From Numidum massiliense (GTDB lineage Bacteria > Bacillota > Bacilli > Thermoactinomycetales > Novibacillaceae): a DNA stretch of 64,000 bases. How positions within the stretch are numbered: position 1 is the first letter of the stretch; every line of letters begins with the position of its first letter. Made by a program: the position numbers and the translations under genes. Below are positions 43,934-53,226 of this stretch, piece after piece. The DNA is taken from assembly GCF_001375555.1 (NCBI RefSeq), contig NZ_CTDZ01000009.1, positions 434,001-498,000 of the forward strand, given 5' to 3'. The notes beneath the pieces were generated by a model. The model made no database searches. It was given only the letters and a program-made list of their open reading frames with translations, and had not been told where the DNA came from.

Positions 43934-44422
43934 ATGCACACACCAATCGATTCAAAACTGTTCCGAGAAACAATGGGCAAATTTGCGACCGGAATTACTG
44001 TTGTGACGACACCAATTGAAGGCGATGATGTCCACGGCATGACGGCAAATGCCTTTATGTCCGTGTCGCTAGAACCGCCGCTCATCTTAGTATCTATCGA
44101 TCGGCGGGCGCATACGCACCGTTACATCCAGGAAGCGAAGCGCTTCGGGGTGAACTTTTTGCACGCGGAGCAAGCCGCGCTATCTAATCACTTTGCCGGT
44201 AAGGCGAGTGCCGAAGTAAGTGCTGCGTTAAAATACGAGTGGCACGACGATATTCCGCTATTAGCCGACTGTTCGGTACAGATCGCCTGTCGGCTGTGGG
44301 CGAATTACGACGGCGGCGATCACACGCTGTTCGTCGGCGAAGTAGCCGGCATGAACGTATTAGGCGGAGAACCGCTACTGTACTATTCCGGCGCTTACCA
44401 CACGCTCAAGCCCGAGGCGTAA
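43934..44422 (+). CDS. Flavin reductase-like FMN-binding protein
   Basis: 162 residues of the flavin reductase/HpaC-like split-barrel family: FRETMGKFATGITVVTT, HGMTANAFMSVSLEPPLILVSI, FGVNFLHAEQ, HTLFVGEV. It reduces FMN/FAD with NAD(P)H, often for a partner monooxygenase, or binds FMN; no partner gene is nearby. ATG 43934 follows TGGGGGAG. Unrelated insertion between spoIVFB and rplU compared with B. subtilis. Confidence 0.9.
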   Translation: MHTPIDSKLFRETMGKFATGITVVTTPIEGDDVHGMTANAFMSVSLEPPLILVSIDRRAHTHRYIQEAKRFGVNFLHAEQAALSNHFAGKASAEVSAALKYEWHDDIPLLADCSVQIACRLWANYDGGDHTLFVGEVAGMNVLGGEPLLYYSGAYHTLKPEA

Positions 44423-44511
44423 CGACGCGCGGAATTGGCGGGGCGACGGAAGCGAATGTCGAGGTGACGCAAGCCAACATACCCGATGAACAACAAAACG
44501 AAGTGCCAACC

Positions 44512-44540
44512 TTGACCGCTGATGCACATTGTGGTAATAT
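44512..44540 (+). promoter_or_regulatory. Sigma-A-type promoter of rplU-prp-rpmA
   Basis: TTGACC at 44512-44517 and TAATAT at 44535-44540 are separated by 17 bases, about 100 bases before the rplU start. Confidence 0.75.
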
Positions 44541-44545
44541 TTTTT

Positions 44546-44638
44546 TGTTATGTGCTTGAACCGCACGGCAGAGGTAACGAAGTCTTAAGGACACCTCATG
44601 CTGGCGAGTCTAAAGTATGAGGAGGTGCATCGACTACG
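44546..44638 (+). promoter_or_regulatory. rplU leader with a Shine-Dalgarno-sequestering hairpin (L21 leader-like)
   Basis: CACCTC (44592-44597), extended by AT, can pair with GAGGTG (44622-44627), which contains the rplU Shine-Dalgarno AGGAGGTG. An L21 leader is known upstream of rplU in many Firmicutes and probably serves autoregulation; I infer this element belongs to that class. Confidence 0.55.
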
Positions 44639-44950
44639 ATGTACGCGATTATTGAAACAGGTGGAAAACAGTATAAAGTACAAGAAGGCGACGTGCTCTT
44701 TATCGAGAAGCTAGCGGCGAACGAGGGCGAATCGGTACAATTCGACCACGTGTTGCTCATAGCAAACGAAGACGGTGTAAAAGTCGGCAGCCCGACTGTC
44801 GCTGGGGCGACCGTCTCCGCAAAAGTAGAAGCACACGGACGCGGCAAAAAACTAACTGTTTTTAAGTACAAACCGAAGAAAAATTACCATCGCAAACAAG
44901 GCCACCGTCAACCGTTTACGAAGGTGACGGTCGAAAAAATTAACGCGTAG
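44639..44950 (+). CDS. rplU: 50S ribosomal protein L21
   Basis: 103 residues with the family pattern [20 protein letters not shown], and C-terminal [22 protein letters not shown]. Binds 23S rRNA with L20. ATG 44639 follows AGGAGGTG with 11-base spacing. First gene of the conserved rplU-prp-rpmA operon. Confidence 0.99.
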   Translation: MYAIIETGGKQYKVQEGDVLFIEKLAANEGESVQFDHVLLIANEDGVKVGSPTVAGATVSAKVEAHGRGKKLTVFKYKPKKNYHRKQGHRQPFTKVTVEKINA

Positions 44951-44959
44951 TAGGCACGC

Positions 44960-45298
44960 ATGATTAACATTACGGTTAAGCGGGACAAGGTAGCACAAAC
45001 GGTGCGGGAAGTGACGTTGAGTGGCCACGCGGGGTATGACGATTACGGGAAAGATATCGTCTGCGCCGCTGTGTCGTCGGTTTACATCAACATCGTCAAC
45101 GCCGTGGAAGCTCTGTTACACGTTTCATTAACGCTTGAGCAGCAGGGCGGTCACGCCGTGTGCCGCGTACCTGACTTAAAGGACGAGCAAGTTGCCGCAC
45201 GCGTGCAACTACTTCTGGAAACACTCGTTTTTTCCTTACAGACCATTGCGAAAGAATATCCTTCTTTCGTTTCGATACGCGACTCGGGAAAGGAGTGA
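44960..45298 (+). CDS. prp: Ribosomal-processing cysteine protease Prp
   Basis: 112 residues with His23 ([20 protein letters not shown]) and Cys35, the catalytic pair of the YsxB/Prp family. It removes the N-terminal extension of L27, which is essential in Firmicutes with the extension. The substrate gene rpmA follows 6 bases later and carries the expected cleavage motif. Confidence 0.96.
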   Translation: MINITVKRDKVAQTVREVTLSGHAGYDDYGKDIVCAAVSSVYINIVNAVEALLHVSLTLEQQGGHAVCRVPDLKDEQVAARVQLLLETLVFSLQTIAKEYPSFVSIRDSGKE

Positions 45299-45304
45299 CA
45301 CGAT

Positions 45305-45595
45305 ATGTTAAAACTGGATCTACAACTTTTCGCGCAAAAAAAAGGTGTCGGTTCTACTAAAAACGGACGGGACAGCATTTCCAAGCGTTTAGGCGTGAAG
45401 CGCGGCGACGGACAGCAAGTGAGCGCCGGTAGTATTTTAGTCCGCCAACGCGGCACGAAAATTTACCCTGGCTTTAACGTCGGACGCGGTGGCGACGATA
45501 CGCTGTTCGCGAAAGTCGACGGCGTCGTCAAGTTTGAACGCTTAGGGCGCGAACGGAAAAAAGTGAGCGTCTACCCGGAAAGCGTAGAAGCTTAA
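45305..45595 (+). CDS. rpmA: 50S ribosomal protein L27 with cleavable N-terminal extension
   Basis: 96 residues. The N-terminus [14 protein letters not shown] carries the Prp cleavage motif, so cutting after Phe9 exposes [15 protein letters not shown], the mature L27 start near the peptidyl transferase centre. The rest ([27 protein letters not shown]) is canonical. Terminator at 45613. Confidence 0.99.
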   Translation: MLKLDLQLFAQKKGVGSTKNGRDSISKRLGVKRGDGQQVSAGSILVRQRGTKIYPGFNVGRGGDDTLFAKVDGVVKFERLGRERKKVSVYPESVEA

Positions 45596-45612
45596 ACACG
45601 TTTACGCAAACG

Positions 45613-45644
45613 AGATCTCTAGCAGCGGCTGGAGGTCTTTTTTT
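45613..45644 (+). terminator. Rho-independent terminator after rpmA
   Basis: AGATCTC (45613-45619) and GAGGTCT (45632-45638), with an inner AGC/GCT pairing, followed by T-run to 45644. Confidence 0.8.
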
Positions 45645-45740
45645 GATTTCCAAAATAGATTAACTTTGTGTACAATATAAATGGGCCGTTTGGTGTCGGC
45701 TTACGCGCTTGGCCATTGCCGTTTTTTTCGGAGGGAAGTC

Positions 45741-46343
45741 ATGCAGAAAGCTGCTCAAATCGACGAGGAACATAAACTGTTAACGTGTTTGAACTTCAAG
45801 CGACACGATTGGTTGAATCATCTGCAAGTAATGACAGGATATTTGTCGTTACGAGAGTATGACCGGTTGCGCAACTACGTGACTCGCGTGCTCGACGAAG
45901 CAGAACGGGAAGGGCAAATCTTCCAAATCGCCTACGCCCCGCTCGCTCACTATTTGCTCACCTACAATATTTTTGCCAAAGACACCGCTTTCAACGTACA
46001 TATTGCGGCAAATGTGACGCGCCTCAAGGCGCAAGTAGGGGAATGTTTGTTGCAAGCGATTTGCACCTTCGAGCAGGTGATCGCCGCTGCGTGTACCAGA
46101 AAAGCGACGGACGTCGTCACGATCGACTTGGCGCTACACGACAGTGAAAACAAAGTGCCTAGCGGTTGCAGTTACGTCTTGTACGTCGACGTCACACCGC
46201 CCCCCGCTGTTTACGAAGCGCTCCGAAACACAAATTGGGCACTCGTCCAAAAACAGCTCGGCCCGTGGTGCGAGGATGTAACGATCGACTGGGACGGCCG
46301 TACGCTCGAGTGTGGGGTGCGCGTTGCCGGACAAGCTAAATAA
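45741..46343 (+). CDS. spo0B: Spo0B-like sporulation phosphotransferase
   Basis: Transfers phosphate from Spo0F to Spo0A in the sporulation phosphorelay. The 200-residue protein has the phosphorylatable His22 in KRHDWLNHLQVMTGYLSLREYDR, which fits the Spo0B four-helix-bundle motif, and a degenerate HATPase-like C-terminal half. ATG 45741 follows CGGAGGGAAGTC. It is followed by obgE, as in B. subtilis. The C-terminal half is too divergent to check by eye. Confidence 0.88.
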   Translation: MQKAAQIDEEHKLLTCLNFKRHDWLNHLQVMTGYLSLREYDRLRNYVTRVLDEAEREGQIFQIAYAPLAHYLLTYNIFAKDTAFNVHIAANVTRLKAQVGECLLQAICTFEQVIAAACTRKATDVVTIDLALHDSENKVPSGCSYVLYVDVTPPPAVYEALRNTNWALVQKQLGPWCEDVTIDWDGRTLECGVRVAGQAK

Positions 46344-46397
46344 CGGGTATAATAGCAGTTGGCACCTTCATCTTACGAAAAGCAGCAGGTGAGCAGG

Positions 46398-47693
46398 ATG
46401 TTTGTAGATAAAGTAAAAGTGTATGTGAAAGGGGGCGACGGCGGCAGAGGAATCGTTGCCTTCTGGCGCGAAAAGTACGTAGCAGAAGGCGGGCCAGCTG
46501 GCGGTGATGGCGGACGCGGGGGCGACGTTATTTTTGTCGTCGACGAAGGGTTGCGCACGTTAATGGATTTGCGCTACCAACGCCACTATAAAGCGGCACG
46601 CGGGGAACACGGGCGAAGTAAGTCTCAGCACGGCGCAAACGCGGAACCGCTTCGAGTGAAAGTGCCGCCGGGCACAGTCGTGATGGACGAGGAGACGGAG
46701 GACGTGATCGCCGACTTGACGACTCACGGTGCCGAAGTGGTCGTCGCGCGCGGTGGGCGCGGCGGGCGAGGTAATGTGCGGTTCGCCACCCCGGCTAACC
46801 CGGCGCCAGAAATTGCCGAAAACGGTGAGCCTGGCGTGGAGCGTTGGATAATTTGCGAATTGAAGTTGCTCGCTGACGTCGGGTTAGTCGGTTATCCGAG
46901 TGTGGGTAAGTCGACGCTCCTGTCAATCGTCTCGGCGGCCAAGCCGAAAATTGCGGCGTACCACTTTACGACGTTGTCGCCTAACTTAGGGGTCGTCGAC
47001 GTCGGCGACGGGCGCGATTTTGTCATGGCAGACTTGCCTGGTTTAATCGAAGGCGCACACGAGGGCGTCGGACTCGGACACCAGTTTCTGAGGCACGTCG
47101 AGCGCACCCGCGTGCTCGTACACGTCATTGACATGGCCGGGTCGGAAGGGCGGGATCCGCTCGCCGATTATCACCAAATTAATGCCGAGCTTTCGCTGTA
47201 CAACGAGTCGTTGGCGCAGCGGCCGCAAATTGTCGCAGCAAACAAAATGGACGTGCCCGGGGCGGAGGACAACTTGGCGCTGTTTAAAGCTGAAGTAGGT
47301 GACGACGTTCAGGTGATCCCTATTTCCGCCGCGACGCGCGACGGAGTGCAAGCGTTGCTGTACGCGATTGCCGACGCGCTAGACGAGGCGCCAGCTGCCT
47401 CCTTGTCAGGTGGCGGCAGCGGAGAAGCCGCAGAACAAACGGATTACAAGTTGTACCGCGCTGCCGAAAAACAGGAACAGTTCGTCATTCGCCGCGATAA
47501 CGAAGTGTTCGTCGTCGAAAGTGCTAAACTGGACAAACTCGTGACGATGACCAATTTTGCTTATCAAGACTCGATCGATCGCTTTGCTCGCATTTTACGC
47601 AAAATGGGAGTTGACGATGCCCTGCGGGAGAGAGGGGCGCAAGACGGCGATACCGTGCGCATCGGCGAGCTTGAATTCGAGTTCGTCGAATAG
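46398..47693 (+). CDS. obgE: Essential GTPase Obg
   Basis: 431 residues: the glycine-rich Obg fold (about 1-158, [34 protein letters not shown] is the key region), a G domain with GYPSVGKST (G1), [12 protein letters not shown] (G3) and NKMD (G4), and the C-terminal OCT domain ([28 protein letters not shown]). It links ribosome assembly, stringent response and, in B. subtilis, sporulation. ATG 46398. The spacer behind it (47694-47889) is full of short tandem repeats. Confidence 0.98.
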   Translation: MFVDKVKVYVKGGDGGRGIVAFWREKYVAEGGPAGGDGGRGGDVIFVVDEGLRTLMDLRYQRHYKAARGEHGRSKSQHGANAEPLRVKVPPGTVVMDEETEDVIADLTTHGAEVVVARGGRGGRGNVRFATPANPAPEIAENGEPGVERWIICELKLLADVGLVGYPSVGKSTLLSIVSAAKPKIAAYHFTTLSPNLGVVDVGDGRDFVMADLPGLIEGAHEGVGLGHQFLRHVERTRVLVHVIDMAGSEGRDPLADYHQINAELSLYNESLAQRPQIVAANKMDVPGAEDNLALFKAEVGDDVQVIPISAATRDGVQALLYAIADALDEAPAASLSGGGSGEAAEQTDYKLYRAAEKQEQFVIRRDNEVFVVESAKLDKLVTMTNFAYQDSIDRFARILRKMGVDDALRERGAQDGDTVRIGELEFEFVE

Positions 47694-47703
47694 GCCTGAG
47701 GTC

Positions 47704-47736
47704 GGCGATTGTCGAAGGCGATTGTCGAAGGTCGAA
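47704..47736 (+). repeat. 13-base tandem repeat GGCGATTGTCGAA x2.5 after obgE
   Basis: Two perfect copies (47704-47716 and 47717-47729) plus partial GGTCGAA, 11 bases after the stop codon. Confidence 0.85.
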
Positions 47737-47816
47737 GAGATACCTTGACCAGTGGCGTTCCGGTAACGTCGGAAAATCGAAGAAATAAAAGAAGTGCATA
47801 GACGCGTAAGAAGTGA

Positions 47817-47857
47817 AGTGGACGAAAGATAGTGGACAAAGCTAGTGGACTAAAGCT
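47817..47857 (+). repeat. Three 13-14-base AGTGGAC(A/T/G)AAAG tandem copies
   Basis: AGTGGACGAAAGAT, AGTGGACAAAGCT and AGTGGACTAAAGCT run from 47817 to 47857 just upstream of the dsbA-like gene. Confidence 0.8.
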
Positions 47858-47889
47858 AGACGTGTCAATGGACGAGTGGAGGGAGTCAC

Positions 47890-48663
47890 TTGGCTAAACG
47901 TAAGCAAACGGATCGTAAACTCGAACTTATTTTTGGGGGAGTCGTGTTAGTTGTCTTACTCGCAATCGTCATCCCGCTACTCGTGCAGTCCCAAAGTGGG
48001 TCAACGGGAACGGACAAGCCTCCGCAAGCCGAAGGGACCGGTTCGGACGATGCAGCTCAATCTGAAGGAGATGTGAGCGATCAGTTGCCGCAGCCGGCAC
48101 GGACGGGGTTAGATGTTCCGCTTGACGCAGACGACCAAACGTTAGGGGAAGAAAAAGCGCCGGTGACGGTCTTCGAATTTTCCGATTACCAGTGTCCGGC
48201 GTGTCAAATGAGTGTGCAAATGCTGCACCCGACGCTCAAAAAACTGATCGATGACGGCGACGTGCGCTACGTGTTCAAAGATTACCCGCTGAACATGCAT
48301 CCGAACGCGCCGCAAGCGGCAGTGGCCGCACGGGCAGCCGGAGAGCAAGGGGAGTATTGGGCGATGCACGACCTGCTGTTTGCACAGCAACAAGAATGGG
48401 CGAAGTTAGCGGACGACGATTTTCGGAAAAAATTGTTAGATTACGCACAAGAGCTCGGGCTCGACGAGGCGACATTCGAAAAAGCGCTCAAGAGTAAAAC
48501 GTTGAAGACGCAAGTAGACAACGGCAGGCAATTAGCGAATGATCTCAACATCGAATTCACGCCGACGTTCGTCATCGGGGGCGCAGTATATGAAGAAGGG
48601 CTCTCGGTAGAGCAATTGCGCGCGATCGTGCAAGATGAGAAGAGTAAAAAAAGTAAGCCTTAA
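47890..48663 (+). CDS. DsbA-family thiol:disulfide oxidoreductase (BdbD-like)
   Basis: 257 residues: one N-terminal membrane anchor (LIFGGVVLVVLLAIVIPLLV), a hydrophilic linker, then a DsbA-fold domain. The active site is CPAC (Cys102, Cys105) in SDYQCPACQMS, and the cis-Pro segment is in EFTPTFVIGG. It likely forms disulfides in extracytoplasmic proteins. TTG at 47890 follows GGAGGGAG. No BdbC/DsbB partner is close. Confidence 0.93.
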   Translation: MAKRKQTDRKLELIFGGVVLVVLLAIVIPLLVQSQSGSTGTDKPPQAEGTGSDDAAQSEGDVSDQLPQPARTGLDVPLDADDQTLGEEKAPVTVFEFSDYQCPACQMSVQMLHPTLKKLIDDGDVRYVFKDYPLNMHPNAPQAAVAARAAGEQGEYWAMHDLLFAQQQEWAKLADDDFRKKLLDYAQELGLDEATFEKALKSKTLKTQVDNGRQLANDLNIEFTPTFVIGGAVYEEGLSVEQLRAIVQDEKSKKSKP

Positions 48664-48712
48664 TAATGACACAAAAAAAAATAACAACATATAGAGAGGG
48701 AAGAATTTATTA

Positions 48713-49843
48713 ATGGGGAATGTGGTGTCAGTTAACGTATACAGTGAGAGGGGCATTCCGTTTGAGCGCAGCAATGTCATGCGCATTTGTGAAGAATTAA
48801 GCCACGTGTCGCGGGAGGAGCGGGAACCGGACCTGTTCTGGTTGTTGTATCAGACGATGCGATCGCTGCTAAAGCAAAAACGCCTGCAAGAATTTCACAA
48901 CTTTCTTCGTGAAATGGAACAGTATCCGTTCCCGCCTCATACCGAGTACATGGACGCGTACATTAAATTGTTAAGAGCTTTTTTATTGCGGGCACAAGGG
49001 AAGACGCAAGCGGCGGCCGGTCTGCTGAAGCAATCGCTACACAAACACGGAGAGCTAACAAGGCTCGGCATGAAGAACGTGCATGTGCTCTGTTACCGGG
49101 AATTAGGGAACTTGGGCGTGGATTGCAAAAAATATAAAGATGCCATTGTGCACTACCAACTGGCGATCAATCACCTGCCACTAAACAAGGACAGCGAATA
49201 CATGTTAGCTGTTTTACTCGGAAAAATCGTGTTTTGCAACTACCGGTTAAACAATTTCCGCGAGGCTTTTGCCGATTTAGAGAAAGTGCTCCTGCTGGTC
49301 AATAAGTCCAGTCACACCTTCGTCCTATTGCAAGCCGTCATCTTTAAGGCTCTTTTACTCGGGGAAAATTATCGGCAATACCGCGAATCGAACGACTGCC
49401 TCGAGTGGGCGCACGAGCTTGCCGTACGGAACCGATACACGGATGCTCTGGCTAACATTTGGCGCATACGTGGGATCAACTACTGTCATTTAGAGCAGTA
49501 CGTGTCCGCAGAGCAAGCCATACAACAATCGATTATGCTTAGTGGCGATTTCGATGATCGGGAAGGGGTGGTGCTATCACAATTAGTACTGTCCGAATTG
49601 TTGATCGTGCAAGGGCGGAAGCGAGAGGCGAAACAGTTGCTAAAAAACGTGTGCGAAACGATTAACAAGCAGCAGTTGTTCACGGACGATTCTACGTATA
49701 GGTTAAAGCTTCTTTGTGATAAAATGTCTGAAAATAGTAAAAAGTGGGTAACGGAGCTGCATAACGACAACGACCTATTAACGACTGAAGTGTTTGCTCG
49801 GGAAAAGCAACTCATCGTGAACGACTGCTTCGGATTCGATTAA
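48713..49843 (+). CDS. TPR-repeat protein of unknown function, Rap-like layout
   Basis: 376 residues, almost all helical, with tandem TPR-like units from about residue 100 to 330 (RELGNLGVDCKKYKDAIVHYQLAI, YRLNNFREAFADLEKVLLL, IRGINYCHLEQYVSAEQAIQQSI). No N-terminal helix-turn-helix, so it is not a PlcR-type regulator. The layout resembles Rap-family peptide-responsive proteins; however, no Phr-like peptide gene follows. ATG 48713 after AGAGAGGGAAG. Convergent with the small coiled-coil gene. Function unknown. Confidence 0.75.
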   Translation: MGNVVSVNVYSERGIPFERSNVMRICEELSHVSREEREPDLFWLLYQTMRSLLKQKRLQEFHNFLREMEQYPFPPHTEYMDAYIKLLRAFLLRAQGKTQAAAGLLKQSLHKHGELTRLGMKNVHVLCYRELGNLGVDCKKYKDAIVHYQLAINHLPLNKDSEYMLAVLLGKIVFCNYRLNNFREAFADLEKVLLLVNKSSHTFVLLQAVIFKALLLGENYRQYRESNDCLEWAHELAVRNRYTDALANIWRIRGINYCHLEQYVSAEQAIQQSIMLSGDFDDREGVVLSQLVLSELLIVQGRKREAKQLLKNVCETINKQQLFTDDSTYRLKLLCDKMSENSKKWVTELHNDNDLLTTEVFAREKQLIVNDCFGFD

Positions 49844-49878
49844 ACACATGTTGCGGAGGGCGGTCTCCTAAGTTTGCC

Positions 49879-49911
49879 AAAGGAAGGGAATCTTTTACTC
49901 CCTTCCTTTTT
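49879..49911. terminator. Bidirectional terminator between convergent genes
   Basis: AAAGGAAGGGA (49879-49889) pairs with TCCCTTCCTTT (49899-49909); T-run on the plus strand and A-run on the other side, so it can end both the TPR gene and the minus-strand coiled-coil gene. Confidence 0.85.
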
Positions 49912-49949
49912 GTCGTTGTCTAATGTGTTATGCTACTTTCCTCATTTCT

Positions 49950-50183
49950 TTAATGAAGGGGGCGTTGCTGCGATTCTCGTTGGAGGAGCTTTTGTTTCCA
50001 CAGTTCGAGTAGCTCGAGGTACTCCAAGAGGATGAGCTGTTCAAAAAAAAGTAGGCGCTGTTGCAAATACTGCTCCGACTGTTGCAGTTTTAACAGTTGT
50101 TCTTGCTGTTCTGAGCATCGTCGTTGGAGGTTATAGACGCGATTTTGCAGCTGTTCAATCGCTTCTGTCAAGTCTGCGGTCAC
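49950..50183 (-). CDS. Small Leu/Gln-rich coiled-coil protein
   Basis: 77 residues, almost entirely helical heptads (EAIEQLQNRVYNLQRRCSEQQ, then LLKLQQSEQYLQQRLLFFEQL) rich in Leu, Gln and Glu. GTG at 50183 is chosen since AAGGAGAGA lies 8 bases upstream; a TTG at 50216 has no site. It is read away from pheB across a 189-base gap. No family recognised; an oligomeric cytosolic protein is likely. Confidence 0.6.
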   Translation of the reverse strand: MTADLTEAIEQLQNRVYNLQRRCSEQQEQLLKLQQSEQYLQQRLLFFEQLILLEYLELLELWKQKLLQRESQQRPLH

Positions 50184-50296
50184 TGACGTTCTCTCCTTAG
50201 TTCCTTTAAATGCCAATAGTCGTTCTATGTATTGTATGGTGTAACCGTCGGTTTTGCTTGTACCATAGCCGAAGTAAGTATTAAAAAAAAAAGCCC

Positions 50297-50326
50297 TTGC
50301 CTGTTAGCGCTTGCAGCATTTATAAT
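50297..50326 (+). promoter_or_regulatory. Sigma-A-type promoter of the pheB-hom operon
   Basis: TTGCCT at 50297-50302 and TATAAT at 50321-50326 are separated by 18 bases, about 45 bases before the pheB start. Confidence 0.7.
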
Positions 50327-50372
50327 GTCCACAACGTGCATACATATGTCTGTTTTGGGAGGACTGTTACCT

Positions 50373-50825
50373 GTGAGTGGTGACGAACAGTTTTACTTAA
50401 TACGGGCTGATATTTTACCCGAAGCGATTGTGAAGACGGTTGAAGCAAAAAAACTACTCGCCTCCGGAAAAGTGGAGACGGTCGGCGAGGCTGTCGGCCG
50501 CGTCGGACTCAGTCGCAGCGCGTTTTACAAGTATAAGGACGGTATTTACCCGTTCAGTGCCGCGATGAAGGAGATGATCATTACCGTCTCGATGAACTTA
50601 GAGCACCGTTCGGGTGTGCTTTCCAGAGTGTTAAGTTATGTGGCGGGTGTGGGTGGCAACGTGCTAACAATTAACCAAACGATTCCGCTACAGGGGATGG
50701 CTAACGTGGCGATGTCGATCGATACGACTCATTTGGCCAAAGGTATTACGCAATTTTTGGAGGAGTTGCAAACAGTAGACGGCGTCAAACGGGCCCTGAT
50801 TGTCGGGCGCAGCGAAACGATTTAG
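50373..50825 (+). CDS. pheB: PheB/ThrR-like ACT-domain regulator
   Basis: 150 residues: an N-terminal helix-turn-helix-like part (EAVGRVGLSRSAFYKYKDGIYP) and a C-terminal ACT domain (NLEHRSGVLSRVLSYVAGVGGNVLTINQTIPLQG). The B. subtilis homologue, first called pheB, has been reported as ThrR, a repressor of threonine synthesis genes. Here it lies directly before hom-thrC-thrB-pheA, which supports this function. GTG 50373 lies 9 bases past GGGAGGA. Confidence 0.9.
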   Translation: MSGDEQFYLIRADILPEAIVKTVEAKKLLASGKVETVGEAVGRVGLSRSAFYKYKDGIYPFSAAMKEMIITVSMNLEHRSGVLSRVLSYVAGVGGNVLTINQTIPLQGMANVAMSIDTTHLAKGITQFLEELQTVDGVKRALIVGRSETI

Positions 50826-50855
50826 GAAATCTAACATTTTTTAGGAGTGGACGCA

Positions 50856-52154
50856 TTGAACAAACAGACGATTAACGTGGGACTCATCGGGCTCGGGACG
50901 GTCGGTAGCGGCGTCGTCCGCATTATCGAGCGCCACCAAGAAGATTTGTATCAGCGCACGGGCTGCCGCATCGCGATTGCAAAAATACTCGTCAAGCAGT
51001 TGGACAAGGAGCGGACAGTATCTGTCGCGGCCGACAAGTTGACAGACAACCCGCGCGACGTCTTGCACGACCCGCACATCGATGTTGTCGTCGAAGTGAT
51101 GGGCGGGGTCGATACGGCGCGCACGTACATGACGGAGGCGCTCGAAAACGGCAAGCACGTCGTAACTGCCAATAAAGATTTAATGGCGCAGCACGGTGCT
51201 GAATTACTTGAGCTGGCCGCGGCCAACAAGTGCGACGTCTTTTTCGAAGCGAGTGTCGCAGGGGGCATCCCGCTGCTGCGGGCGTTAGGTGAAGGACTCT
51301 CCTCGGACCGCGTGAAAAAAATGATCGGGATCGTCAACGGGACGACCAACTACATTTTAAGTAAAATGAGTCACGATGGTGCGGCGTACGCCGACGTCTT
51401 GCACGAGGCACAACAACTCGGTTACGCTGAGGCCGACCCGACAGCCGATGTCGGTGGACTAGACGCCGCCCGCAAAATGGCTATTTTGGCCACGCTCGGC
51501 TTTCACACCCCGGTCGTGCCGGACGATGTCGATGTGACGGGCATTACCGACGTGACGCCCGCCGATCTTGCCTACGCGAAGCGACTCGGTTACGAAATGA
51601 AGCTCGTCGGGATTGCCCAGGAAGACGACGGAATGATCGACGTGTCGGTGCAGCCGACGATGATTCCGGTGGCGCATCCGCTCGCCTCCGTCGGCGGTGT
51701 GTTTAATGCCGTCTACATTTACGGGGAAGCGGTTGGGGAAACGATGTTTTACGGACCAGGTGCTGGGGAATTGCCGACGGCTACGGCAGTCGTCGCCGAT
51801 CTCGTCGCCGTCGTGAAAAACATGCGCCTCGGTGCCACGGGGCAAAGCGGCGCGCCCCTCTACCGGGAAAAGAAGTTGAAAGCAGACGACCAAAAATATG
51901 CGAAATGCTTTTTGCGTTTGCTCGTCGTCGACCGCGCCGGCGTGTTGGCGAAAATCACGCAACTGCTCGCCGATTACGGGATCAGTTTGGAAAAAGTGAT
52001 TCAAGACCCGCTGGGCGGCCGCGACCTTGCCGAAATCGTGCTCATTACGCACGAAGCGAGCAAGCACGCGTTTGAGCAAGTGAAACGACAACTCGAGCAG
52101 CTAGACATTGTGAATGACATTGTGAGCAGTTACCGCGTGGAAGGGAGAATGTGA
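50856..52154 (+). CDS. hom: Homoserine dehydrogenase
   Basis: Reduces aspartate semialdehyde to homoserine. The 432-residue protein has [13 protein letters not shown] (NAD(P) motif), [28 protein letters not shown] and a C-terminal ACT domain ([27 protein letters not shown]) for feedback control by threonine. TTG at 50856 is chosen over GTG 50847, which overlaps TAGGAG. thrC follows after 1 base. Confidence 0.97.
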   Translation: MNKQTINVGLIGLGTVGSGVVRIIERHQEDLYQRTGCRIAIAKILVKQLDKERTVSVAADKLTDNPRDVLHDPHIDVVVEVMGGVDTARTYMTEALENGKHVVTANKDLMAQHGAELLELAAANKCDVFFEASVAGGIPLLRALGEGLSSDRVKKMIGIVNGTTNYILSKMSHDGAAYADVLHEAQQLGYAEADPTADVGGLDAARKMAILATLGFHTPVVPDDVDVTGITDVTPADLAYAKRLGYEMKLVGIAQEDDGMIDVSVQPTMIPVAHPLASVGGVFNAVYIYGEAVGETMFYGPGAGELPTATAVVADLVAVVKNMRLGATGQSGAPLYREKKLKADDQKYAKCFLRLLVVDRAGVLAKITQLLADYGISLEKVIQDPLGGRDLAEIVLITHEASKHAFEQVKRQLEQLDIVNDIVSSYRVEGRM

Positions 52155-52155
52155 C

Positions 52156-53226
52156 ATGTGGCCAGGATTAATTACCCATTACAGTGATTATTTACCAGTT
52201 AACGAGGCGACGCCGCGAGTGACGCTGTACGAAGGGAATACACCGCTCATTCCCGCGGTGAACATATCAAAGGTTCTCGGCGTCGAGTTGTATTTAAAAT
52301 ATGAAGGATTGAACCCGACGGGGTCGTTCAAAGACCGCGGAATGGTATTGGCGGTCGCGAAGGCGATTGAGGCGGGAAGCGATACGATTATGTGTGCGTC
52401 GACGGGGAATACGTCGGCAGCGGCAGCAGCTTATGCGGCGCGGGCTAAACTCCGCTGCATCGTGCTCGTCCCCGACAAAAAAATTGCCGTCGGCAAATTG
52501 GCGCAGGCTGTCAGTTACGGGGCCGAAATCGTCGCCGTCGACGGCAATTTTGACGAGGCGCTGGCGATCGTGCGCGAGATTACGGATTCCTACCCGATTA
52601 CGCTCGTCAATTCGTTAAACCCGTACCGCATCGAAGGCCAGAAAACAGCGGCGTTCGAAGTGTGCGACGCGCTCGGAAGTGCGCCGGACGTCCTGGCGAT
52701 CCCCGTGGGTAACGCGGGGAACATTACCGCTTACTGGCGCGGGTTTACGGAGTATGCGGCAGCGAAGCGGATTGCTAAAACGCCCGAGATGTGGGGATTT
52801 GAGGCAGAGGGAGCCGCTGCGATTGCGAAGGGTAAACCGATTGCCCAGCCGGAGACGCTCGCGACGGCGATTCGCATCGGCAATCCGGCGAGTTGGGATC
52901 GTGCGGTTGCGGCAGCCGAGGAATCCGGCGGTGTGATCGACATGGTGAGCGATGAAGAGATCGTCGCGGCTTACCGCCTGTTGGCGCAAAAAGAAGGGGT
53001 GTTTGCCGAACCAGCTTCCGCCGCTTCGCTCGCTGGCGTCATCAAACAGCGGCAGCGCGGGCAGCTCGCCGACGGCACGCGCGTCGTCTGTGTCCTAACT
53101 GGTAACGGGTTAAAAGATCCTCAGGCGGCGATTGACGCCGGGAAGGTGCAGCCGACAGTCGTCCGCTCGACGCTGACCGACGTACTGGCGGCGATCGGTC
53201 AGAAACGGGGGAGTGTGCATGTGTAA
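52156..53226 (+). CDS. thrC: Threonine synthase
   Basis: PLP enzyme turning O-phosphohomoserine into threonine. The 356-residue protein has [11 protein letters not shown] (PLP lysine), [14 protein letters not shown] and the phosphate-binding [13 protein letters not shown]. It overlaps thrB by 8 bases if thrB starts at 53219. Confidence 0.98.
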   Translation: MWPGLITHYSDYLPVNEATPRVTLYEGNTPLIPAVNISKVLGVELYLKYEGLNPTGSFKDRGMVLAVAKAIEAGSDTIMCASTGNTSAAAAAYAARAKLRCIVLVPDKKIAVGKLAQAVSYGAEIVAVDGNFDEALAIVREITDSYPITLVNSLNPYRIEGQKTAAFEVCDALGSAPDVLAIPVGNAGNITAYWRGFTEYAAAKRIAKTPEMWGFEAEGAAAIAKGKPIAQPETLATAIRIGNPASWDRAVAAAEESGGVIDMVSDEEIVAAYRLLAQKEGVFAEPASAASLAGVIKQRQRGQLADGTRVVCVLTGNGLKDPQAAIDAGKVQPTVVRSTLTDVLAAIGQKRGSVHV

